From positions 13,194,501 through 13,258,500 of the forward strand of contig OX327710.1 in the NCBI GenBank assembly GCA_946807835.1: a DNA stretch of 64,000 nucleotides, written 5' to 3'. Positions 46,401 through 58,674 of the stretch are shown here, piece after piece. A program made the translations under genes and the position numbers. The notes under the pieces were generated by a model. The model was given only the letters and a program-made list of their open reading frames with translations. It was not told the DNA's origin and made no database searches. The first letter of the stretch is position 1; each line of letters opens with the position of its first letter. Source of the stretch: Ailanthus altissimus (taxonomy: Eukaryota > Streptophyta > Magnoliopsida > Sapindales > Simaroubaceae).

Positions 46401-49049
46401 ACCTGGATCAGGGGGTTTGTTGCTATTGCCAGCATTGTTGGATGGCAACGTAGCATTCTGAGACTTTGACTCCAGTGAAAGCATCTTCAGAGAGATTTTC
46501 CGTAGATAATCCGACTGAAATTTGGGACCAGTACAAAATGTTTAATCAAAATACTCCATGTTACCACGAATACAGAAAAACAAGGACCTAATGGGCAATG
46601 TAAATAAAAGAAAAAATAAGATGACACGAACAGAAAAGATAAAATGCTAGAGGCTCGTTATGATAAAAAAATTCTCCTTTGCAACTACAATCGTCAAGGC
46701 TGAAAAAGAAAAAGAATTTTATTTCCAGACTTTTTCTTTTGTCCTTCATATGTTAAAAGATTTTTAACCAAACTAACCCTCTCTCCTCTTTGATCTTTCT
46801 TATATCTTTTCCTTCCATTTTTAGTTTATTCTTAACTATGACAATACTTCTATCACCTGATATTGACAAGCTAAGAATCATGAAGAGCCAATATCATTTT
46901 TGTTTTCCTTTTTTGCATTTTTTTTCCCACGTTTCTTCCTCTACTGGGAGTCTTTTCTTTCGTAATTTCCTACGTACGAGGGTAGTGATTACCACATATG
47001 TGTTCATATAGCTCCACATACAAGACAAAGTCCATGCGTAAATTTACAACATAAATATACAAAATCTTGAAAAGGTGAAGCAACACAATGGACTAGTCAA
47101 CCATCCAAATATATGACTCAAATTGGAATTACCTGACTTGTGGCAGCAGTATATATCTTTTCCTCAAACCTTCCGGCAATTTTTTGGAGTTCATTCAATC
47201 CGTCTTGGCCTTTAAAAGAAAGATGTCTCTTCAATGTGTCCATTCTATGTGAAAACAATAAATTAGTGAGTTACTAACCATGCAGGCATTGTTCAGCTAG
47301 TAAGAGAATGTAGAATCAGCAAAGCATATTAAAATTTGCATAATCAAACCGGACAGGAGATTTGGTTAAAATAAAAAGTACACACAGCATCCATGACTTT
47401 ACGCTAAATAGAGAACTACAGTACTATGTTACTGTTACCCTTCATATCATAAAAAAATCATATCTTTGTTATAATATCTCTTGAGAAGGGAAGAGTGAAA
47501 ACATAATATTAGTTTAGCAAATCTCTATTGGGCCACATCTTGACTGTTAAAGTTCAAAAACTCATTGCTGGAAGACCGATATAAATAAAGATTACAGTTC
47601 CATTCATTATTTCTTAGTTCCTTCTTCACATGATAAAATGAACAAAATTCAGATTCTTGTTCTTTAAAAGGTCCACCTGTAAAGCAGATAAAGGTCAAAG
47701 AGAAGACAATCATCAAGGCTTTGTTTGACTTGAGTGATTTGACGTGTTTGTGTTAGTACTGGTGTCATACACACACACACACACATATATTATATGTATA
47801 TATGTATACATGTATGTATGTATGCACACATGTATGTAACTTTTACTGTGCTGCTTTTTTGTCTAAAAGATATATTAGTTGCATAACATTTTTATATTAC
47901 TTGTTATGTGGGCAGTTGAAAAGAGAAAATAAGTGAAGAAGCTCTTGAAATTCGACCTGCAAAAATATTGCATCAAAAGGAAGTATTCAACATTTTGAAT
48001 CAGTGATCCCAAATCACAGTTAGCAAGGATAGTAATTTGTCCAACTCTAACCCTATAATTTCAACTGAAGTCCAATTTCAACCCTTTCATTAAGCTACAC
48101 GCACCATTTTCAGTTTTGAATGCAAAAGCGGCCATTTATAAACCAACTCTGCTGATTTAAAGAGAACACTCTACTTTCCTATGAGTATTCCAATTTGATT
48201 TCAAAGACATATTGTTGCTAACAAAGAATGCAAATGTGAACCTGGTAGAGTAATTTTGATCCTCCCACAATAAAAGAATTTGCAATGAAAAGATATCTAA
48301 GGAAGCTCAAAAGAAGTGATCTTGGCAACTATTTACAATCAAATGATGCAATATAATTCTAGAGTAACAACTCTATGACACACCAAGATTACCTTAAATG
48401 TTTTAGTTTAATTTTTCACCAATATGCCATTTTCTTATTTACTCAATTACAAGTAAACATTGAAAATCAAAGACTACTGTAGAGGCAACCTCTTTCGCCA
48501 TTGCTGAACTCTTTTACTTATCTAGTTCAATTCTTAAGTATTTGAAAGCCCATTTACTATCCAAAACTACAATTTGTTAAACAAGGATGTATTGTTCTTT
48601 GGCTAGACACTTAAATCAAAATGAGGAAGTTGGCCAAACAATACAAAATGAAAAAATGAGGATGATCTTATCCGATTAAATTTTGCGCTCAAGTTCTGCA
48701 GTTGTAAACCCGAAATAGACCTGTCTGTCAATGGATCCATGCTTCAATTCTCACGCCACATAGGTAGAAATGACAAAATGACTTGTGGAAAGCATAACTA
48801 ACTTTTTAATGGTTGTGTTTTTGACAAATCACACCTAGCTGGTAAGACGAACTAAATATTTTTGGTAGTTATAAGCAACAGATTAAGCTTGCTGCTGGGC
48901 CATAGAAGAAACAAAATAAAATAAAACACTTACATCTTGTTGATAATTCTTTGTCGCGAATCAGTCGGCAACTGATTTCTCCAGTCACCTGTGTCCATGG
49001 TAGGCTCTACACCTGAAGGAGGAGTAGGCCTCCAGTTATTGGTATCCAT
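34389..49049 (-). CDS. MED15: Mediator of RNA polymerase II transcription subunit 15 (MED15a type), intact, 11 coding exons
   Basis: Exons on the minus strand: 49049-48934, 47244-47133, 46514-46403, 41131-39734, 38796-38726, 37927-37853, 37545-36238, 36113-35769, 35204-35004, 34912-34824, 34596-34389. All introns I checked are GT-AG, and the exons sum to 4035 bases, 1344 residues plus TGA, with no stop. Residues ~18-98 form the KIX domain ([49 protein letters not shown]), the surface that binds activators. Residues ~115-580 and ~720-900 are Gln-rich with poly-Q runs. Between them is a helical part ([37 protein letters not shown]). The C-terminal region has [20 protein letters not shown] and ends [20 protein letters not shown]...[12 protein letters not shown]. 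The length and order match Arabidopsis MED15a (about 1335 aa). It acts in the nucleus as a Mediator tail subunit. The intron 46402-41132 contains a 4.36-kb Copia insertion; the coding exons appear unaffected. Confidence 0.95.
39536..39651. repeat. 29-bp minisatellite, four copies, in a MED15 intron
   Basis: Units start at 39536, 39565, 39594 and 39623. Each begins (A/T)TTGTCCAAGATGC and ends AAATCT. The first two are identical; the last two differ in the middle. It lies 82 bases downstream of the donor of the Q-rich exon. Confidence 0.9.
40191..40241 (-). repeat. CAG/CAA run encoding 17 Gln in MED15
   Basis: The stretch encodes Gln 411-427 of MED15 as mixed CAG and CAA codons. A second run of 12 Gln (residues 357-368) is at 40368-40403. 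Mixed codons should limit slippage, but length variation is plausible. Confidence 0.9.
41796..41800. other. Target site duplication AAAGC (partner 46156-46160)
   Basis: The five bases AAAGC sit immediately outside each LTR of the intronic Copia element. Confidence 0.9.
41801..41932 (-). repeat. 3' LTR of the intronic Copia element
   Basis: On the minus strand it begins TGTGGAAATG and ends TTTCTATA, so its end is TA instead of the usual CA. It holds a perfect inverted repeat with 13-bp arms (TCTAGTTGTAAAG) and a 4-base loop at 41875-41904, and a TATA-like GGGCTATATATAG near 41859-41870. Confidence 0.9.
41940..45300 (-). pseudogene. Copia polyprotein remnant of the intronic element
   Basis: In order on the minus strand: 45300-45120 has the gag start ([15 protein letters not shown]) fused almost directly to the gag end ([15 protein letters not shown]); 45151-44849 has the aspartic protease ([14 protein letters not shown]); 44731-44474 has the zinc-binding Cys pair [17 protein letters not shown]; 44477-44133 has integrase ([34 protein letters not shown]); 43529-43158 begins RT ([20 protein letters not shown]); 43064-42477 has RT with [16 protein letters not shown] and the catalytic [13 protein letters not shown]; 42344-41940 has RNase H ([18 protein letters not shown]). 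By frame arithmetic, 44477 to 41940 is one frame broken only by stops; shifts lie near 44520 and 45120. Not functional. Confidence 0.9.
45301..46008 (-). other. Leader of the intronic Copia element
   Basis: The stretch between the primer site and the residual gag start is GC-rich, with many CCGG/CGCC words. No gag capsid frame is present in it. Frames at 45487-45744 (minus) and 45565-45895 (plus) have no recognisable domains and are treated as chance. Confidence 0.6.
46009..46023 (-). other. Primer binding site of the intronic Copia element
   Basis: Immediately after the 5' LTR the minus strand reads TAGTATCAAAGCCAA, which differs from the initiator-Met tRNA complement (TGGTATCAGAGCC) by two G-to-A changes. 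Confidence 0.8.
46024..46155 (-). repeat. 5' LTR of the intronic Copia element
   Basis: 132 bases, three differences from the 3' LTR. The hairpin with 13-bp arms is conserved at 46098-46127. Confidence 0.9.
47769..47830. repeat. (AC)n / (TATG)n microsatellite in the first coding intron of MED15
   Basis: About nine CA units are followed by TATATGTA-type and TATG units. It lies between the first two coding exons. Confidence 0.85.
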
Positions 49050-50758
49050 CAAATTCTAAACCAAAAAGGAGGGGGAAAAGTCAATAACATAGAACACAAT
49101 TTATTGTCACTTTAAAACAACACTGCAAAGAGCTTAAAAAAGAAACTTTTACTAGAAGTGTAAAATATCAAAATTGATTATCAGGATTTGAATGCCTTCA
49201 AAGAGTTCCCCATGTAACAACATATTGCCTTATAAGAAACCACTTACTTCCAAAAAGCCAAAAATGCAAATAACAATTTTAAACGACCTTGTGGTACAAA
49301 ATATTCCATTTTGGACAATTAAACCAAGCATGCTCAATGCCAAGCCAAGGCCTAACCAAGGTAATAAGATATGAGACCTAAAATGTCCCAGTAATCAATG
49401 TGGATAAGTTGTACCAGGATCGGCTTCCTAATTGTGGTCTAATTATAATGAGTAATCAATGATACAGCTGAGTCCATCATTCCCATCAAGATTAAAATGG
49501 TGCTCACAAAGAAAACGTTTTAAATGTGTTACTTCTCTAAAAGCCTCTTTAGAAAAGAGAGAGAAGTGCAAACTTTCCGGGTAAATACAAAACTATTGGG
49601 TGTTCATCATCATCTATTTTCAAATAAAGAGCGACCTTATAGTTGATCTTAAATGAACACTAGTTGTATCTAACCTTCTAGGTTTGTGTATTTTGATTGG
49701 GAAAACAACCATTTATCGTCAAAACTCTTCTTAATAACAGTGAAGTGCATAACAATACACTTGAAATCTCACCACATAACACACCAGTACTTGTACTACA
49801 TGCAATCTAATGAACTTAAACCCCTTCTAGTTATAAGAGCCACAACACTATCCATAAATGGAGTCTAGTCTACATAAATTACGACAATAAAGCTACGATT
49901 CAGTGACATGTCAATCTAAACAAATATAAACGGCCAGCTGACGTTTTTAGTAAAATAGTTTTCTTGATATGGAAAACTATCTGGACTACCATGTTTTCCT
50001 AACATTCATCCCAAGATGACGTTTCACTAAAAGCCCCTTAGCTTCATTGAATTTCTGAAAAGAAATTCAATGCAATTGAATCACTTTTGCTCAAAATAAA
50101 AACATTTTACAGCATATAAACCTCAGAACACTCACTAATTCACTAGAAGCTCCATGTGAACCATATATCACTATTTCCTCATTAAAGTTTTCTGGTTTGC
50201 TTTTGTTTTGGGTAAACAAATATTCCAAAACCATATTTAAAAGCAAAAAGCAAACAAGGGGGCAAGAAAAGGAAAAAGTGAAACAGAACACGGGTTCTGT
50301 TTGTTTCACAGGAAAATTTTCATTTTTTCCCGAACAAAATGGAAACTTCAAGCTTGTGAAATTACAAGGAACCATTTTTACACGAAAATAACAAATACAA
50401 AATAAATTCTGATTCAACAGAACTCACAAATCCCTCTTCGGATCCACGCACAATCCATTGATTCATTCATTTCAACAAAAAGTAACACAAATTCAAAAAA
50501 AAAACTAGTTTTAGCTACGATTGACTAAATTTTACACGACACTATCATTATCTCAATCAACCCATGAAAATACAAAATCCAAAAAAAAAATTAAAAAGTT
50601 TTGGAATTTATATAAATTTTTTTTGAATAATCGGAGGGTATTGTTCTTCTTTCTTTTTCATTGGGCAAAAAATGAACAAATATATATATTTTTTTTTAAA
50701 AAAACAAATAAACGTGTGTATACAAAAGAGTTTTGGAATTTAAAGGAGAATTAAGCAC
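49050..50758 (-). other. MED15 5'UTR with a probable leader intron
   Basis: Just upstream of the ATG the minus strand reads TTTTTGGTTTAG then AATTTG, a good acceptor. A plausible donor is CCCCAG/GTGCTT at 50759/50758, giving a leader intron of about 1.7 kb and a first exon from roughly 50875 to 50759. No start-codon-proximal frame extends the protein upstream. The donor is inferred, not proven. Confidence 0.45.
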
Positions 50759-50902
50759 CTGGGGATTAATTGATTGCTACCGATAATTTTGCTTTCGTTC
50801 TTTTCTGTGTTTTCTCTTTGACAAGGAGAGAAGGCGTCAGGAGTTGCGTTAAATTGTTAATGGACCAAAGTGAAAAATATGGATTTGTTTGGTCGATATT
50901 CC

Positions 50903-50918
50903 CATTTATATATAAATA
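50903..50918 (-). promoter_or_regulatory. TATA box of MED15
   Basis: The minus strand reads TATTTATATATAAATGGG here, about 150 bases upstream of the proposed first-exon donor. Transcription would start near 50875. Confidence 0.55.
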
Positions 50919-51311
50919 CAAATGTCATGCCCTTACGTGTCTTTTTGTTGTGTTTTTGTAATTTTTTTTCCTTTTCTTTTATTTTTTATATATATATATT
51001 CTTTTTTTTATAATAATTAACATTATTGTCTTTTTGCTCTCGTTTGGCTTTTGGGATTTTTCAAAATTTTTTACTTGAAAAAAAAAATTGTTTTGATTTA
51101 TTTTATATTTTAATAATAATTTTATTACTTCAATTAGAAGCAAGTGTCAATTCCTAAAAGTTATTAAAAAAATATTAAAAAGATTAAAAATTGTTGAATA
51201 ATACTATATATATATATATAAATTTATATTATAAATTTTATTCATTTTTATTTTTGACATGTTGTCACTCATTATTGTTGGGTGTTACAAATTAACACAA
51301 TATTTATTTTT

Positions 51312-51455
51312 TTATTTATTTTTTTTTTTTTTTGAAGGGGGGGATTACAAATTTTATCAACATTTCCGCACCACCTGGGGGGGAGGGGGGGTCGAACCCA
51401 GGTGGGGATGTGAGTCCTTGGGGGGCTCAGCCAACTTGGCTGAGCCCCCATGCTC
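51312..51455 (-). mobile_element. tRNA-derived SINE with 18-bp target site duplication
   Basis: Perfect 18-base direct repeats AACACAATATTTATTTTT lie at 51294-51311 and 51456-51473. Read on the minus strand the body starts GAGCATGGGGGCTCAGCC, has an A-box-like TGGCTGAGCCC and a B box GGTTCGACCCC (about 51390-51400), and ends with TTCAA plus an A-rich tail (T run on the plus strand, 51317-51333). The first 35 bases contain a 29-base near-perfect palindrome (51421-51449). The GC-rich body contrasts strongly with the AT-rich surroundings. Confidence 0.8.
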
Positions 51456-52745
51456 AACACAATATTTATTTTTAAATATCAAATAAGTAATAATACTATA
51501 CTTCTTAAATGATATATTAAATTTTTTAATTTTAAATAATGTGTTAAATAATTATTAAATAATAAATAATTTTATATTTTATATTATTTTATTATTTAAT
51601 AATTATTTAATATAAACATGTATAATATAATTATAATTAAATATTATAATTGTTTAACTTCGAGCATTTTAATGGTTTAACTTATTTTGTTTAGTAAATA
51701 TCATTTTATTTAGAAATAATCATTTATATGTAAATCTTTTTTTTACAACGTTTTGATCAAATTTTGAATTCGATTAATGATTCAAAATAAATCAGTGTTA
51801 CTGAATTTGATTAATAATTCAAAATGAATTAGTATTGTAAATAGTTATAGAAATTTACATCAAATATGTGATAATATGCATTTTTATTTCAAATTTATTA
51901 GAAAAGTGTTATTGTAAATTAAATGGCTACAATTAAATGGCACAATAATTAATATGTATTCTTAAATACAATTATAAAAATATATAACATTTCTTACTTT
52001 TCAAAAAATATATATATATATATAATGGTTTGTTAATATTAATACTATAATTTGAATATATATATATATATATATTTTTATACACTTTATAATTGGTATT
52101 ACATGAGAATTATATTATTGATATTATATTAATCAAACTACAGTATTAATAAGATTACAATACTAATATTTGATTGAGAATAATATTTATAATTTTAGAA
52201 ATCATCAAAAATAACACTTACACATAAAAAAAATAATAATAATAATTTTATTATCTTAACATCTATCAAAGTCAATAAAACTTATCGCTACAACAAGTGC
52301 TGGAATACAATTTAAATAAATGTTTTTGATGAATTAAAAAGTCAGCAGAGACAATCTATTAGCGCATAGAGGAGCCAAAGCTTGAAGGTTGACCATTTCG
52401 TTTTATTAGGATCAACTTGATGACTTCTTGGTAATATTTTTTATTAAAAAAAAAAAAGAGAGATAATTTCGAATACATTTCCAAGAAGTTTGCAACTATA
52501 GATATTGGTTTTTGACCAAATTGAAAATTTCTTATTGATGAATTCTCAAACCCCATCAACTGTTTGATGAAATAATTTTAAAAATATTTTTGATAAAATC
52601 ATCCTTCTTTCAATACATTTTGAAAAACAAATCTACTTGTATCGTCTCAGCATCCGAAGAACATGCGAATTCAAAAGTGTATAATTACCCAATCGACTAA
52701 GTTGTCATGTACAATTTTATTTTTAAATATAAGAATTTTGTCTAC

Positions 52746-52870
52746 ATAATAATAATAATTATTATTATTATTATTGTTGTTGTTGTTGCCATTATTGTTA
52801 TTATTATTTTATTATTATTACTCTCATATGTATATATATATGTGTATGTATGTATGTATATATGTATATA
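52746..52870. repeat. Compound microsatellite
   Basis: Runs of (AAT)/(ATT), (GTT), (ATT) and (TATG/TATA) follow each other. The frames across it on both strands are low-complexity artefacts. Confidence 0.85.
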
Positions 52871-53829
52871 TTTAATATCTATTTCAATCATGTCAATTTT
52901 TATAATATTACAATATAATTTATTAAATATATACAAATTATATTAAATCTCGTAACACTTTTAAAAATGTAATTTATCAAACACTTAACTATTTCATTTT
53001 ATAGTTGATTATTTATCCAATATAACAATTAGAGATTATTCTAAAAGTTACAACAATCTCATACTCGCCCTTAATAGTAAATAATAAATATAAGAGATTC
53101 ATATTTTTTTTCCTTATGAGAAGAACAATGTTAATATTAATTGCGATTGATATATTCATTAATTTTGTACTATTCATTGTTTTATGAAAAATACAAAATA
53201 TAATTGGGATAAATACATTATAATTGTGATAAATTCTTGTAGTTCTATATAATATCTGCTTATTACATAAATTAATATAAAATTAAATCCATATAATATA
53301 TTTATGAGGCCTTTATAAAAAATGTATCTAATATTGTTATTTTTTTAAAAATTAATTTCAACTTAAATATCATCTTTAACTTTTTCTAATGTATAATAAA
53401 GTTTTAGTTTAGTATTTTTATATTGCAACAAGAAATTATTCAATATTACAATTGCATTAATTACTTATTAGCATGAGACAGACTATATAATAAAGTTATA
53501 ATCTTCAATAAATAAAATGCTCGATCTACTATACAGCTACTATATTAATATAGTTGATTTAATAGTCGTTAGATCTTATCTATAGATACGAAGAAAAAAA
53601 TTAGTTAACAGGCAACCGGTTACTTTTATTGCACATAAATAATAATAATTTATTACACAAAATTCAAAGACTACACAATTTATTAAGAGTAATAATAGCT
53701 TGAAGAAGTCAAAAGTATTGTGATTGTATGGGTTATTTAGTCCAAACTATTTTTCAAAACAATAACAAAATTTAAAAGTTTTAAAACAATGTCACTTAAG
53801 TACTTATTATTTGAAACTTTTATTTTATA

Positions 53830-56345
53830 ACTGTATGAATGATACTCTATAAGAAGAATATTATAAGATGACATATAATGAAAAAACTCTATGAGAGGAA
53901 CGCTGTAAATAGAATATTTTAAGAGGAACACTATGAAAGGAACACTATAAGAAGAGGTCAATGAGATAAATAATATAAGAGCAACACTATAAGATGAGCT
54001 TTATGAGAGGAACTCTTTGGAAAAAAAAAACTCTATAAGAGGAACTGTATGATTTCTAAAAACTTGATAAATTGAGAATTTGATGATGATTTCATGCGAT
54101 ATATTAATTATTTAGAATGATAAAATAAATAAGATGATGAATCATGACATACTTGCAGAATTACTATATGACCATGGATCAGTCCGTGATTTTTATAGAA
54201 TGTTATATTTTAATTTTTTATCGAGATTTTTAATCCATGAAACTAGACATCCTAGTGAGCATCTTAAACTTTGATTCATTTGAACACTTTATAAACTTGA
54301 TTTTTAGTGATTTTCTAAAGATGACCCTGAAATTTTAAGAATCCCTTATTTCTATAGTATGATAAAATGATGAATTGAGTTTGATCTATCAAATAATGTT
54401 AGATAATTATGGGTCTTTTATGGTTTCATAGTTTTTGAATGAGTATGTGATTTTATAAAATCCAGACACTAAAGACTTTTCAATGGATGTTCTAATTTGA
54501 TGAAGTTAATGAATTGTTTTAAAAATGATTATAATTTAGATTTTGAAAGAGATAAAATCTGATTTCATGAAATAATTTATGGAAACTTGATAGATTGAGG
54601 AACTCTGTGAGACAAACATTATAAGAGGAACACTATAAGAGAGACACTATAAGAGGTTTCTAAAAAATAATCTTAAATAATTATGAGTTTATAGAAAATG
54701 ATAATTTTGCATGTCTAGTATATCATATCCAAATTTAAAAATTTAAATTATTTGTATCGAATTATTATGATTTTTTAAAGAGAGTAGTTTCAATGCTAAA
54801 TTTTGTTTGATAGATTCTGAAAATCTTGAAAAGAAATTGTTTTAAAATACTTCTTCAATCAATTTACCCATAATGATTTATTATGGATTAAGATATGTGT
54901 TATGAGTAATTCTCTTATAGTTTTATAATTTTTGAATGAGAATGTGATTTTATAAAATTCAGACACTAAAGATTGTTCAATAGATGTTCTGATTTGATGA
55001 AGTTAAGGAATTAGTTTTAAAAATGATTATGAATTAGATTTTGAGAAAGATAAAATCTGATTTCATGAGATAATTTGTGAAAACTTGATAAATCAAGGAA
55101 CTAGGTGAGTGATAATTTATGAAAACTTGATAAATTAAGGAACTAGGTGAGTGGTACTCTATGAGACAAACACTATAAAAGGAACACTATAAGAAAAACT
55201 CCATAAAAGAAACTTTATAAGAAGAACTTCATAATTTCTGAAAACTTGATAAATTGAGATTTTGATGATGATTTTATGAGATATATTTATTATTGAGAAT
55301 GATAAAATGGATAAGATGATAAACATGACATACTTGGAGAATTACTATATGACCATAGACTAGTCCGTAATCTTTATAGAATGTTATATTTTAATTTTTT
55401 ATCTAGATTTTTAATCTATGAAACTAGACATCCTAGTGAGCATCTAAAACTTTGATTCATTTAAACATTCTATAAACTGGGATTTTGGTGATTTTCTAAA
55501 TATAACCCTAAAATTTTGAGAATCTCCTATTTCTGCTGTATGATCGGATGACAAACTGATTTTGATCTGCAAATGACCTTAGATAATTATGGGTTTTAGG
55601 AAATGATAAAATTTTATGTCTAGTATAATATATCCAAATTTAGGAATTTAAATTAATTGTGTCGAGTTGTTATGATTTTTTTAAAGAAAGTGGTCTCAAT
55701 GCAATATTTTGTTTGATAGATTATAAAAGTCTTAAAAATAAATCATTTAAAAATACTTGCTCAATAAATTTACCCATGAATGATTTATTATGGACTAATA
55801 TATGTGTTATGAGTAATTCTGGAATAGTTTTATAATTTTTTAATATGTACGTGATTTTATAAAATTTTGACACTAAATGTTGTTAAATGGATATTCTGAT
55901 TTGATGAAGTTAATGACTTTTTTTTAAGAATGATTATGACTTAAATTTTGAATGAGATAAAATTTAATTTTATGAGATAATTTATGAAAATTTGATAAAT
56001 TAAGGAACTCTATAAGGTGAAAACTATAAGAAAAACTCTATAAAATGAACACTATGAGTGAAACATTACGAAAGGAACACTAAATAAAAAATAATAAAAT
56101 GAGTCTTATGAGAAGAATATTATTAAATAAATTTTATAAGAGGAGCACTACGAGAGGAACATTATGAGAGGAGGACTATGAGAGGAATTTTGTTAGAAAA
56201 ACTCTTTGCAAGTAACTTTGTGAGAGAAACATTACGAAATGAGCTCCTTTCATAGAGTTCATCTCACAGTATTCTTCTCATAATGTTAATTTATTATCTC
56301 TCTTCTTATAGTGTTTTTATAGCATTCCTCTAATAGTGAGTGTAC
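53830..56345. repeat. Nested repeat array with a short AGAGGAACACTATAAG motif and three longer modules
   Basis: A short motif related to AGAGGAACACTATAAG recurs many times in blocks at about 53840-54045, 54600-54655, 55135-55225 and 56000-56240; at 56245-56340 it occurs in the opposite orientation (CTTATAGTGTTTTTATAG). Between the blocks are longer modules: A (54050-54420 and 55230-55590, offset 1181), B (about 54430-54615, 54940-55115 and 55850-56015) and C (54665-54935 and 55585-55845). No coding capacity. The inverted ends suggest a non-autonomous DNA transposon with internally repeated termini, but this is inference. Confidence 0.7.
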
Positions 56346-58674
56346 TTATTATTTGACAATCTTGAGGGGGTATATAATATATATCATTCGAGTTGTTGGC
56401 TTTTTTTTGGTATGACTATTTTATTCGAGTGTTGATTATTAATTGTTGATATAGATTGACGCTAGATATTTTATTGAAGTGACTATATGTACACTAACTT
56501 TCTTGTTACTCTATATATAATACTACTTACACCAAATTTTTTATTATGTTATAAGATAAACTGTAACCCAATTATTCAATTTTTCTAACTAATTACTTAT
56601 GATCCCACTATCATTTTTTTTTTGTCAAATACGTACAGGAATTCAAGCCGGTCATTAAAATTGGCTTTACCAGTTGCCACTCTTGATGTGGGACTCTCTC
56701 ATTCTTTCGATTTTCGTTGACAAAGATATTTTACGTAGTAAAAATATAGCTACTGCATATAACTCTAGCCTAAATAAAATTCATAAATCTATTCTATATA
56801 TATAATTAAGATAAATTAATTCAAATTAATTTATTTAATTTTAATAAAAATATTTGATACAATATTTGTATAAATTATTAATTTATTAATTAATCGCTTC
56901 ACTACTATCTCAAAAGTATTAATTTAACGAAATTCTATTGTATTACTTACTCTTAAATAAGAGATATATTTATCATTTTTATTATAGTTTAAAGTTCCAT
57001 AGGTAATTTATATTATACTTTTAAACAAATAATTATTAAGTCATCGTGACTCTTTTGATCATCTTGTAATCAGTCTTTCAGGCAAGAAGTTTCAAGTTTG
57101 GGCAAATTTGACTTGGCACGCTCATTTTTAGCAATCATCTCATTAAAATACTTTCTAAAATTTTAAAAATTCTCATCCGATGAATGTCCAAAACTTTCGG
57201 GGTCAACTTAACATTGTTGAAAAGAACGAGGGAGTAGAGCAAAATTTACCAAAAAGAATTTTATACTTTTTAATTGTCATTGTAATCCAATCCATTAAAT
57301 TAGGATTTGGTTATTTAGCATATGGATTTTTTATGGGTGTCACAAAATTAACCCTTCAAAATTTATGAACTATGTAGAAGATTGTTGTATTTATTTAAAG
57401 GAATACTTCAATAACAAAATATGTTATAACCACATTTTCATGTTTTCAAGATGCCAAGTTGCCTTCAATTAATTTTGAACCAGGAAACATGAGTTAATTT
57501 AATAGGATTAAGAATTTTGTTGATAACTCATAATATATTTAAAGGTTATTTAATGTAATTTAAAGGAAATTATTATAAGAAAAATATTATTTTAGTCTAT
57601 AATTTTATAAATATATATTAACTTAGTCTCTCATTTTATAATAAATACCACGTTAGTTTTTATTTTTAAGAATATTCTATTAAATTATTATTATTCAAAG
57701 ATAAAAAAATACTTTTGATATTTTTCATTAAAACAACCATAATGTTAATTTAAAACAAAATAAAATTTTAAAATATATATTTCTCTTTCTTTTTTTTCTT
57801 TTCTTTTTCATTGCTCTCTTTATTGTATTATATTATGAGTAATTATTTATTTAAGACTTTAAAAATATATAATATATAATGTTACTTTTGTGTGTGTTTA
57901 GTAGAATAAGAACTAAAAGTTATGAGGTTGGCTTTAGAAAAATGAAATGGGTTTATTGAGGTCGAAGAAGAAGATTGGTTTTGAAAAGAAAATGATTTTT
58001 ATTTTTTTAAAATTTTGCAATGGTAGTGGCGAAGGAGATGCGAGTGAGTGTAGCTATTGTAAGGTTTTAGAATTAGTTAAATTTTAGAGTGTGAAAGTAA
58101 AAGTGATTCCATTTTTTTTTTTGTTATTTGATTTTGTATTTATGCTTCTTATCAAGGAGAAGAGAGATGTTGAAGAAGATAGATAAGTAGTTTTAGGGGA
58201 AGGGGATGGGGCGGCCAGTTTTGGGTCTTAGGAGAGGGGATGAGTTTTTTAAGAGAATGTTTTTATTTTTTTATAATATGATAAAAAATATGGCAAATTA
58301 TATTATTTGTAGAAATATTTTTTAATATAAAATTTATAATATAATAAAAGAGAGAGTAAAATATATATTTGGGGAAATTGTTTATTTTTTAATATAATTT
58401 TATAATATAATAAAAGAGACAATTTTATAAATTATTTTGTGGAATATTTTTTATTTTTTAATATAAAATTTATAATATAATAAAAGAGGGAGTGCAAAAA
58501 AAATTTATAATATTTTTTAAGAGGAAGTTAATGATGATAAGAGAGAGTAAAAAAAAATTATTTTATTTAAATTTTTGTTTAAAGATTGATGATGTGTTTT
58601 TTTTTATCTTTATTGTGAGATTTCATATTTTTTTTATATTTAAAACATTTCTCACTCCTTACACGGAAACAAAA
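56346..58674. other. Gene-free region
   Basis: No gene supported. 57060-57370 has somewhat coding-like composition but no recognisable product. 57890-58260 is purine-rich with several GAAGAAG/GGAGATG words and could be a decayed exon. A three-copy tandem repeat is at 58321-58488. Confidence 0.4.
58321..58488. repeat. Three-copy tandem repeat, period ~68
   Basis: TTTAATATAA..TTATAATATAATAAAAGAG occurs at 58321, 58388 and 58457, separated by diverged T-rich linkers. Confidence 0.75.

Larger units (their letters stand above)
50930..53829. other. Gene-free, very AT-rich region upstream of MED15
   Basis: Apart from the SINE at 51312-51455 it consists of AT-rich DNA with (TA)n runs at about 52010-52022 and 52055-52075, and a mixed (ATT)n, (GTT)n, (TATG)n microsatellite at 52746-52870. 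Frames here are low complexity. Confidence 0.5.

Noticed and set aside
52707..52946. 79-codon plus-strand and 64-codon minus-strand frames
   Set aside because: Both are translations of a compound microsatellite (Ile/Val/Tyr repeats).
53830..56345. Possible CRISPR-like or coding satellite array
   Set aside because: Repeats are AT-rich, imperfect and nested with no regular spacers, in a plant genome; no coding frame spans them.
56670..56705. Minus-strand GAGTCCCACATCAAG resembling the upstream element of plant snRNA genes
   Set aside because: There is no TATA box at the required spacing and no snRNA-like sequence downstream; similar TCCCACAT words occur in TRIM LTRs.
57180..57368. 62-codon frame suspected to be an organellar DNA insert
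   Set aside because: I could not match it to any plastid or mitochondrial gene, and the composition equals the surrounding AT-rich DNA.
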